NCBI GenBank assembly: GCA_937967705.1
Contig: CALCJG010000182.1
Location: 1-6,943, forward strand
DNA from: an uncultured Spirochaetia bacterium
GTDB lineage: Bacteria; Spirochaetota; UBA4802; JAGODF01
Direction of reading: 5' to 3'
DNA: 6,943 nt
Positions 1 to 5,515 of the stretch are shown here, piece after piece. The position numbers and the translations under genes were made by a program. The notes beneath the pieces are model-generated. The model ran no database searches. It saw only the letters and a list, made by a program, of their open reading frames with translations, and was not told the origin of the DNA. The stretch's first letter is position 1. The number at the start of each line of letters is the position of its first letter.

Positions 1-1
1 C

Positions 2-751
2 CTGGGCAGGCACTCGGACATTCTCCTGGTCGAGGGCAGCCGGGACATCAGCTACGGGGCCAGCATTAATCTCGATTCCATCTCCGTGACCCGCATGCTG
101 GATGCGGAGCTCATTTTTATCCTCAGCGGCGCCGAGGATTCCGTCATCGACGATCTTGTGTTCCTCAAGCGATATATCTATCCCGAAAAGATCAGGATCC
201 GGGGCGTCATCATCAACAAGGTCCGGGACCTGGAGGATTTCCGCACGACCCATCAGGGGAGTATCGAAAAGATGGGAATTAATGTTCTGGGCATCCTGCC
301 CTTCAAGCCGGAGCTTACCCACATCACTGTCGATTATCTCTCCGAGGCCCTCTTTGCCAAGGTCCTGGCAGGGGAGGGTGGGCTCAACAACTTCATCACC
401 AACATCTTCGTCGGGGATATGTCCACTGATGCGGCCTGCCGTCATCCCATTTTCAGTACGGGAAAGAAGCTTATCATCGCCAGCGGCGACCGGAGTGACC
501 TGATCCTGGCTTCGCTGGACAGCGATACTTCCGCCATCGTGGTTACCAACAACATCCTTCCCCCGGCCAATATCATCGCCAAGGCCGCGGACAGGAAAAT
601 CCCGCTTCTCCTGGTTCCCCATGACACCTTCAAAACCGCCAAGCTGGTGGACGATATGGAGCCGCTGCTTACCAAGACCAGCACGGCCAAAGTGGAACTT
701 CTGGAAGGGATGGTACGGGATCACGTTCGTATAGGTGATTTGTTCGCCTGA
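2..751 (+). CDS. BioD-like P-loop / DRTGG domain protein, 5' end outside window
   Basis: The frame is open from base 2 to the TGA at 749-751, giving 249 visible residues; the true start lies off the left edge. A GTG at 86 is not a convincing start because the family sequence continues upstream of it: visible residues 7-12 read ILLVEG, the conserved strand of dethiobiotin-synthetase-like P-loop domains. The Walker A motif would be upstream and is not seen. INK at about 71-73 fits the nucleotide-binding NK motif of this fold. From about residue 105 to the end the protein resembles a DRTGG domain, with IIASGDRSDLI near 158-168. The same BioD-DRTGG pair forms the N-terminal half of long bacterial phosphotransacetylases, but here the protein stops after DRTGG with no catalytic PTA domain, so acetyl-phosphate chemistry should not be assigned. 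Related stand-alone proteins are often labelled 'phosphotransacetylase family' or 'cobyrinic acid a,c-diamide synthase-like'. Function is unknown; a regulatory nucleotide-binding role is only a guess. Confidence 0.8.
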   Translation: MGRHSDILLVEGSRDISYGASINLDSISVTRMLDAELIFILSGAEDSVIDDLVFLKRYIYPEKIRIRGVIINKVRDLEDFRTTHQGSIEKMGINVLGILPFKPELTHITVDYLSEALFAKVLAGEGGLNNFITNIFVGDMSTDAACRHPIFSTGKKLIIASGDRSDLILASLDSDTSAIVVTNNILPPANIIAKAADRKIPLLLVPHDTFKTAKLVDDMEPLLTKTSTAKVELLEGMVRDHVRIGDLFA

Positions 752-797
752 CAGGCCGGGCTGACCGGAGGATATTTCTTCTGCCGGGGAGGTGCAA

Positions 798-905
798 ATG
801 CCCTGCGGGAGAGTTAAAAAATTCTTGCCTTTTGCCGGGCGGCTCCCCATAATATGTCTCCAACAAGGCCCGATCCGTCCGCGTGGGCCATTACCCTGCG
901 TCTGA
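798..905 (+). CDS. Possible 35-residue leader ORF upstream of the cheX-like gene (unproven)
   Basis: An ATG at 798 follows a strong Shine-Dalgarno (GGAGG at 788-792, 5 bases away) and opens 35 codons ending at TGA 903-905. That stop overlaps the GAGG (904-907) ribosome site of the cheX-like gene, an arrangement compatible with translational coupling. The predicted peptide is basic and rich in proline, glycine and arginine and begins MPCGRVKKF. It has no signal peptide or recognised family. The candidate promoter at 825-853 lies inside this ORF, so both can be functional only if the ORF is read on transcripts from further upstream. It may be a chance ORF after a fortuitous ribosome site. Confidence 0.2.
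   Translation: MPCGRVKKFLPFAGRLPIICLQQGPIRPRGPLPCV
825..853 (+). promoter_or_regulatory. Candidate sigma-70-type promoter for the cheX-like gene
   Basis: TTGCCT at 825-830 (4 of 6 matches to TTGACA) and CATAAT at 848-853 (5 of 6 matches to TATAAT) are separated by exactly 17 bases. Transcription would start near 860, leaving a leader of about 50 bases before the ATG at 913. The position is right for independent transcription of the cheX-like gene, and no convincing terminator separates it from the DRTGG gene, so read-through is also possible. This is consensus matching by eye only. Confidence 0.4.
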
Positions 906-907
906 GG
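904..907 (+). promoter_or_regulatory. Ribosome binding site that sets the cheX start
   Basis: GAGG lies 5 bases before the ATG at 913. The in-frame GTG at 883, which would add ten residues, has no Shine-Dalgarno at a useful distance, and its extra residues do not look like the family N-terminus. ATG 913 is therefore preferred. Confidence 0.65.
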
Positions 908-912
908 CATTT

Positions 913-1371
913 ATGAGCAATTATGACAGGTATTCGAAGTTCATCGTCCGTTCTGTGGATCATATCTTTAAAAACTTCTTTCGGGATGAAAAGGTTACGG
1001 AGGTTTACGAGTCCCAGTCCACCGTTAAGGATCCCAAGGTGATGGTGGAAATCAACGGTACCCTCTCCGGGGAGCTGATCATCAATTTCCCGGTAAAAAC
1101 CCTCAACCATCTGACCAGGCAGGTCATGTCCTCCTCCAGCCCCCGCAATCTCAAAAAGCATCACGAGGAGGTGGCCGGGGAAATCGCCAACATGATAACC
1201 GGGACTTTCGCCAACCTCCTGCAGTATATGAAACACAATGTCAGCCTCGCGGCGCCGGAGTTCAACGAGGATCCCATCACCATTAAGACTTTTTACGAAA
1301 ACATCAACCTGTCGTTCGATACCAGTTTCGGCGGCTTCGACATCGATCTGTACTACAAGGAGAATGACTGA
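913..1371 (+). CDS. cheX: CheX-like chemotaxis phosphatase
   Basis: This 152-residue protein is close to the usual CheX length. CheX proteins are cytoplasmic phosphatases that speed loss of phosphate from CheY-type receivers, using a Glu and an Asn in an ExxN motif on a long helix. Here the helix around residues 83-104 carries E90 and N93 (GEIANMITG). A proline at 115 sits 21 residues after N93, matching the N-x21-P spacing of the CheC/CheX/FliY family. The D/S normally four residues before the Glu is E86 here. The segment at 42-60 (KVMVEINGTLSGELIINFP) fits the family's first beta sheet. There is a single ExxN motif, so it is CheX-like rather than a two-site CheC. It converges on the chemosensory operon, and its stop codon abuts that of the cyclase gene. 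By inference, it could dephosphorylate the receiver of the cyclase or of CheA; a distant CheY is an equally possible substrate. The paralogue assignment is less certain than the family. Confidence 0.83.
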   Translation: MSNYDRYSKFIVRSVDHIFKNFFRDEKVTEVYESQSTVKDPKVMVEINGTLSGELIINFPVKTLNHLTRQVMSSSSPRNLKKHHEEVAGEIANMITGTFANLLQYMKHNVSLAAPEFNEDPITIKTFYENINLSFDTSFGGFDIDLYYKEND

Positions 1372-3231
1372 TCATTTGAAATCGGGGTCCCAGGTGCCGT
1401 CCCACTCTTCCGGCGGCCGGTTCTTGATCTTTTCACGGCATCGGTCGATGTAAATCTTCGTTATATGGTCCTCGGGAAGGGAAAGCTGCACCTTGAGAAA
1501 ATACTCCATTGCGGTTTCCCAGTTCTTAATCTTGTACATGCTGAGGGCCTTGTTGTAATTTCGCAAAATATCATCGGTGAAGATCGATTTCTTGTCGAAA
1601 ATGAGCAGGAATATGGTGGTGGCCTGTTCTTTCCCCTTTACCCGTACCCGGTCGATTTCCCTGGGAATCACATGATCGCTCAGGCTGTTTTTCACCTCTT
1701 CGGACACGATGATATGAGCCCGGTAAAACTTGGTCAGGCTCTCCAGACGGCTGGCCAGGTTGACCGTATCGCCGATGACGGTGTAGTCGAACTTGTCCTT
1801 GGAGCCGATATTCCCCACGATGACCTCTCCCTGATGAATGCCTATGCCTATATCCAGCCCGGAATCCGGCAAACGAAGGTTGTCGCAGGGCACCTGATCC
1901 AGGGCCTGCAGCATCTCCAGAGCGGCCCGGGCCGCCCTGTCCGCATTGTCTTCATAGCTTTTCGGGGCGCCGAAGACCGCCAGGATGGCGTCGCCGATGA
2001 ACTTGTCAATGGTGCCCCCGTGCTTCTGTATGATGGTCCCCATGGTGTTGAAGTACTGGTTTAAAAACTGGACGACGTCCTCCGCCCGATTGTTTTCCGA
2101 TATCTGCGTGAAGAAGCGAATGTCGGAGAATAGTACGGCCACGTTCCGTTTTTCCCCTGCCAGTAGAGTGGAGGACTGGCTTCGGCCCACCAGATCGTCG
2201 ATGATCTCCGGAGGAACGAACTTTGAGAAGACGCCGCGTATGCTCTGTTCCATCTCAGTGATTTGTTTCATGAGCATGGCGTTTTCGATGATGGTCCCGG
2301 CTCCCCGGGAGAAGACCTTCATGTGATTGAGTATAAGGTCGGAAAAGTAGTTGTTGATGAGGTTTCCGCAGTGGAGGGTGCCGATAGTGCTGGTGCAGCT
2401 TCCCTCGAGAGGGACACAGGCGTAGGAGCTGATTTTTCCCATGTCCGAGCGTATCTTCTGAAAGTCATCCCTGTTGGTTATTCCGAAAATGGTCTTTTCC
2501 AGTTTTTTTCCGGAAGCCTCGGGGAAGTTCTGGTAGAAATCGGATAGGCAGATCCGGAGGAAATCCTCGAGATCCGCCGCATAGATGTCCCGGGAGGGTC
2601 GGGCAAAGACTAGAACCTTCCGGTTGGAGTTCAGTATGATAACCGCTACATTGTGCTGGCAGACCTTGCTGATCAGGGAGAAGATGCTTTCCAGGCTCAG
2701 TTCCAGTGACCCGATGCAACGGGATACCTCGCTCAGTTCGTTGAGAAGAGTGGTCTGAAAAAGCTGCTGGTCTATGTGAAGACTCATGATCTCGAATATG
2801 TTGTCCCGGGATATTCCGGCGGCGTCTTCGGTAATCTGTTCCCGGTTCAGAGGCGGGTGGTCGATCAGCTCCCTTATCCTTTCCAGGAGAGGGTTTAGAT
2901 TGTCGAAATCCTTGGTGATAAAGGCGTCCGCTCCCGACGAGAAGGCCCAGTATTCGTCCCGATCCTCCGAGAGGGATGTATGCATGATGATGGGTATCTC
3001 CTTTACCCCCCGGCGGGATTTTAACAGACGGCTTGCGAGATACCCCTGCATCAAGGGCATCTCCACATCCATTATGATGATGTCTGGTATGATTCGATAG
3101 GTCATTTCGATTCCCTCGATACCGTTGGACGCACGGTGAAGATCGAAACCGGCTTCCTTGAGGTATTCGATCAGTATGTTGGCAACGAGGTCCGAATCAT
3201 CGACGAGAAGGATGACTCCTTTTTCCCCCAT
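1372..3231 (-). CDS. Response regulator with GAF-like region and class III adenylate/guanylate cyclase domain
   Basis: This 619-residue cytoplasmic protein has a receiver domain at about 6-123 with acidic pair D11/D12, phosphoacceptor D55 (IIMDVEMP), T85 and K107, all intact. Residues about 150-325 form a GAF-like region with six of the protein's eight cysteines (172, 191, 228, 272, 279, 288). A short linker with the FVPPEIID element typical before such cyclases follows at 337-345. The class III cyclase domain (about 361-545) has metal-binding D370 (FSDIRFF) and D414 (DKFIGD), purine-selecting K410 and T484 (DYTVIGD), and transition-state N491 and R495 (NLASR). All key residues are present, so it should be active. 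The Lys/Thr pair resembles bacterial adenylate cyclases of the CyaC type, making cAMP the likelier product. A TPR-like helical tail (about 555-600) ends in a WDGTW motif seen in many such cyclases. No membrane segment is visible. The ATG follows AGGGAGG by 6 bases and lies one base after the cheA stop, indicating translational coupling. By inference, CheA phosphorylates D55 to control cyclase output. Confidence 0.94.
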   Translation of the reverse strand: MGEKGVILLVDDSDLVANILIEYLKEAGFDLHRASNGIEGIEMTYRIIPDIIIMDVEMPLMQGYLASRLLKSRRGVKEIPIIMHTSLSEDRDEYWAFSSGADAFITKDFDNLNPLLERIRELIDHPPLNREQITEDAAGISRDNIFEIMSLHIDQQLFQTTLLNELSEVSRCIGSLELSLESIFSLISKVCQHNVAVIILNSNRKVLVFARPSRDIYAADLEDFLRICLSDFYQNFPEASGKKLEKTIFGITNRDDFQKIRSDMGKISSYACVPLEGSCTSTIGTLHCGNLINNYFSDLILNHMKVFSRGAGTIIENAMLMKQITEMEQSIRGVFSKFVPPEIIDDLVGRSQSSTLLAGEKRNVAVLFSDIRFFTQISENNRAEDVVQFLNQYFNTMGTIIQKHGGTIDKFIGDAILAVFGAPKSYEDNADRAARAALEMLQALDQVPCDNLRLPDSGLDIGIGIHQGEVIVGNIGSKDKFDYTVIGDTVNLASRLESLTKFYRAHIIVSEEVKNSLSDHVIPREIDRVRVKGKEQATTIFLLIFDKKSIFTDDILRNYNKALSMYKIKNWETAMEYFLKVQLSLPEDHITKIYIDRCREKIKNRPPEEWDGTWDPDFK

Positions 3232-3232
3232 A

Positions 3233-5491
3233 TCACACCTCCCTCGATTTCAGCAGTTCCCGGACGGCATCCACGAGATTGTGGCGGTCGAAGTCCGATT
3301 TGACGAGATAGCGGTCCGCTCCCATCCCTATGGCTTTTTTACGGGACGCCGGTTCCTCATATGCCGAAACCACTATGATCGGCAGACTGCTGTAGGCCTT
3401 GTCGCGCCTCAGGTTTTCGATAAGCGTAAATCCGTCCATTCGGGGCATGTTCAGGTCCGTTACGACAGCCTGAAAGTCCTCGCTATGCAGTTTTTCCAGG
3501 CCGTCTATTCCGTCCACGGCGGTTTGTACCTGAAAACCGGCGGACTGCAGAATGGTTTTCTCTATTTCCCGGCTGTTGATCGAATCATCGATTACCAGGA
3601 TGCGGATATTCTTTTCGGACTCCCCGGCGTGCCTTTTCTTGATGTCGATGTCCTTGAGACTTTTAAACTGGTCTACCAGGGAGGGAACATGCAGAATGTT
3701 TACAATATTGTAGCTCTCGTCGAAGACAATCCCAGGAACCTGGCCCAGGTTCTTCATATGGGAGGGAAGAGGTTTGTAGATCAGCGAGGCAAATTCCTGA
3801 ACCGCATCCACAACAATGCCGATTACATCTCCCAGGGATTCCACCACCAGCACGAAAATCCTTTCGCCGGTCTGTTCCTGCCGCCCTTCCAGGTTCATGA
3901 GATATCCCAGGTTGTAAAGATAGACGACCGCGTCCCGCAGCTTGAAGGCATCCCGGTTAAGAACCTTGAAGACCTCCTTTCTGTTAAGAAGAGATATCTC
4001 GCGGATGAACTGGGAGGGAACAAAGAACTTCTCCCCCCCGGATAGAATGAAATACCCCTGTATAGTGGCCAGAGAAAGAGGGAGGGTGATGATAAATTCC
4101 GTGCCCTGTCCAGGTTCACTGCGCACGGTGATCTTCCCTTTAATCTTCTCGATGTTATACCGGACAATGTCAAGCCCCACGCCTCTCCCCGAAAGATCCG
4201 TTGCGTCCTCCCGGGTGGAGAATCCCGGCATAAAGAGATAGGAAAGGAGCTCCTGGCTTCCCATGGTCTGTATATCGTCCCGTCTCGATGGATGGAATTC
4301 CATGGCCCTTGTGCGGACTCTTTCAAAATCGATGCCCTTGCCGTCGTCTTTGATGGAGATGATGATGTTACCCGTTTCCCCGAAACATTCCAGCACGAGG
4401 GAGCCGATACGGGCTTTACCGGCGGCTTCTCTTTCGGCCGGTGTCTCGATCCCGTGATCCAGTGAGTTTCGCAGAATGTGGATGATGGGATCCTGGATGT
4501 TTTCCAGAATCAGCTTGTCGAGCTTGAGATCGCCCCCTCGTATGACGAATTCGACCTCCTTGTCGAGTTTCATCATGATCTCTTCCGCCATCTTGGGAAG
4601 GGAGCCGAGGATCAGTTCCAGGGGAAACATTCGCAGACCGATGATCTCTTCCTGCAGTTCGAAGGTGTCACGCTCCATGAGTTTGATCTGCTCGTCGAGG
4701 CCCTTCTTGATCTTCTGAACCTCCTTTGAGAGAGCTTTCCCGGATTTGACTATTTCTGTTGTCCTCTCGCTTCCAGCGATGTCTCTTGCGGGCAGACTGT
4801 CCTGGTAATCGAGAAAACGCTGCTCAAAGATCTGAAGAAGATCGTAATGCTTCTTCAACTGAAACTGATTGATGATGAGGTTGTTCATCTGGCGAATTAT
4901 GGAATCGATCTGATCGATGCGTATTCGCACGGACTGGAGATCCTTGAGGGCGTCATGAGACGGTGCAGGTGTGTCGGTCCGGACCTGTTTGGTCTGTCCG
5001 GTCATCTCTCCTTTGGATTCCGGGGTTCGTACGCCCTCAGCATTCCGCTCAACCGGGGCCGCTTCAGGCTCATTTCCCGATTCAAGGCTGTCGGTAGTGT
5101 AAGGTTCGTTCGCAGCGGCGCGTTCGTATGTCTTCAGGAGCTGGGTCACCTCAAGCGTGTCGTTTTTGACCTGCCTGATGGAGGACACACCTTTTTTGAG
5201 GAAATCCGTGGTAATGAAGACCAGTTTTACAAGGCTAGGGGATATGCTGAAGCGGTTTTCCTTTACTCCCTTGAAAACGTTTTCGAGACCATGGGATATT
5301 TTTTCCATGGTCTCGAATTTCAGCATGCGGGAGGAGCCTTTGATGGTATGAAGAACCCGGAGCATCCTGTGCAGTTCCTCCTGGTTCTCCGGATCTTTCT
5401 TAAGAAGAATGATGGTGTTGTCAATCGACTGGATGTTTTCCTCCAGTTCGCTGCAGTACTGGTCAATGAAGGCGTCCCTGTTAATGGCCAT
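3233..5491 (-). CDS. cheA: CheA hybrid chemotaxis histidine kinase (HPt-dimerisation-HATPase-CheW-REC)
   Basis: This is a 752-residue soluble kinase that phosphorylates its own histidine from ATP under receptor control. The HPt domain (about 1-122) has phosphorylated H48 in LHTIKGSSRML. A low-complexity Pro/Glu/Thr-rich linker (about 126-178) stands where a CheY-docking P2 domain would be; I see none. A helical dimerisation region (about 180-285) is followed by the HATPase domain (about 290-472). That domain has an N-box (H338, N342, H346; HILRNSLDHGIE), G1 (DDGKGID, 382-388), an F-box-like LFMPGFST (419-426) and G2 (SGRGVGLD, 434-441). A CheW-like receptor-coupling domain spans about 473-610. 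A C-terminal receiver (about 628-748) has D635/D636, phosphoacceptor D679 (VVTDLNMP), S709 and K731. All catalytic residues are intact. The start ATG has GGAG 9 bases upstream and lies 24 bases after cheR. The fused receiver is typical of chemosensory systems with non-motor outputs, such as the Frz, Wsp and Pil-Chp kinases. It may act as a phosphate sink or as a second output. Confidence 0.96.
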   Translation of the reverse strand: MAINRDAFIDQYCSELEENIQSIDNTIILLKKDPENQEELHRMLRVLHTIKGSSRMLKFETMEKISHGLENVFKGVKENRFSISPSLVKLVFITTDFLKKGVSSIRQVKNDTLEVTQLLKTYERAAANEPYTTDSLESGNEPEAAPVERNAEGVRTPESKGEMTGQTKQVRTDTPAPSHDALKDLQSVRIRIDQIDSIIRQMNNLIINQFQLKKHYDLLQIFEQRFLDYQDSLPARDIAGSERTTEIVKSGKALSKEVQKIKKGLDEQIKLMERDTFELQEEIIGLRMFPLELILGSLPKMAEEIMMKLDKEVEFVIRGGDLKLDKLILENIQDPIIHILRNSLDHGIETPAEREAAGKARIGSLVLECFGETGNIIISIKDDGKGIDFERVRTRAMEFHPSRRDDIQTMGSQELLSYLFMPGFSTREDATDLSGRGVGLDIVRYNIEKIKGKITVRSEPGQGTEFIITLPLSLATIQGYFILSGGEKFFVPSQFIREISLLNRKEVFKVLNRDAFKLRDAVVYLYNLGYLMNLEGRQEQTGERIFVLVVESLGDVIGIVVDAVQEFASLIYKPLPSHMKNLGQVPGIVFDESYNIVNILHVPSLVDQFKSLKDIDIKKRHAGESEKNIRILVIDDSINSREIEKTILQSAGFQVQTAVDGIDGLEKLHSEDFQAVVTDLNMPRMDGFTLIENLRRDKAYSSLPIIVVSAYEEPASRKKAIGMGADRYLVKSDFDRHNLVDAVRELLKSREV
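3238..3244 (-). promoter_or_regulatory. Ribosome binding site of the cyclase gene, inside the end of cheA
   Basis: On the minus strand AGGGAGG (3244 down to 3238) precedes the cyclase ATG (3231-3229) by 6 bases and at the same time encodes the last Arg-Glu and part of the final Val codon of CheA. The cheA stop (3235-3233) and the cyclase start are one base apart. This fixes the cyclase start and implies termination-reinitiation coupling, tying cyclase amounts to kinase amounts. Confidence 0.8.
5282..5317. repeat. Perfect 13-bp inverted repeat within cheA (HPt-coding region)
   Basis: TTCGAGACCATGG at 5282-5294 is the exact reverse complement of CCATGGTCTCGAA at 5305-5317, with a 10-base A/T-rich spacer (GATATTTTTT on the plus strand). 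In the cheA mRNA this would form a 13-bp stem with a 10-base loop across codons 59-70, just after the H48 motif. No T-run follows the stem in the reading direction, so it is not a standard terminator. Confidence 0.75.
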
Positions 5492-5515
5492 GGGCAGAAT
5501 CTCCGGTCTTGACTT

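Noticed and set aside
752..824. Search for a rho-independent terminator after the DRTGG gene.
   Set aside because: Only 3-4 bp stems were found and none is followed by a T-run.
883..912. GTG at 883 as an upstream start for the cheX-like gene.
   Set aside because: It has no Shine-Dalgarno at proper spacing, while ATG 913 has GAGG 5 bases upstream and gives the expected family length.
1410..1433. Small GC dyad CCGG-CGG-CCGG followed by a T-rich stretch, after the cheX-like stop, as a possible terminator.
   Set aside because: The stem is only 4 bp, the T-run is interrupted, and the bases are explained by the cyclase C-terminal codons.
1465..2064. Plus-strand open frame of 199 codons opposite the cyclase domain.
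   Set aside because: The minus-strand cyclase has all catalytic motifs here; the antisense frame has none of its own.
3158..4045. Long plus-strand open frame (295 codons) opposite cheA.
   Set aside because: It lies antisense to clear CheA and receiver domains, shows no family resemblance, and is explained by the codon pattern of the real gene.
4847..5512. Plus-strand open frame of 221 codons opposite the 5' part of cheA.
   Set aside because: It is the mirror of the HPt and dimerisation coding region, with no recognisable protein features or convincing ribosome site.
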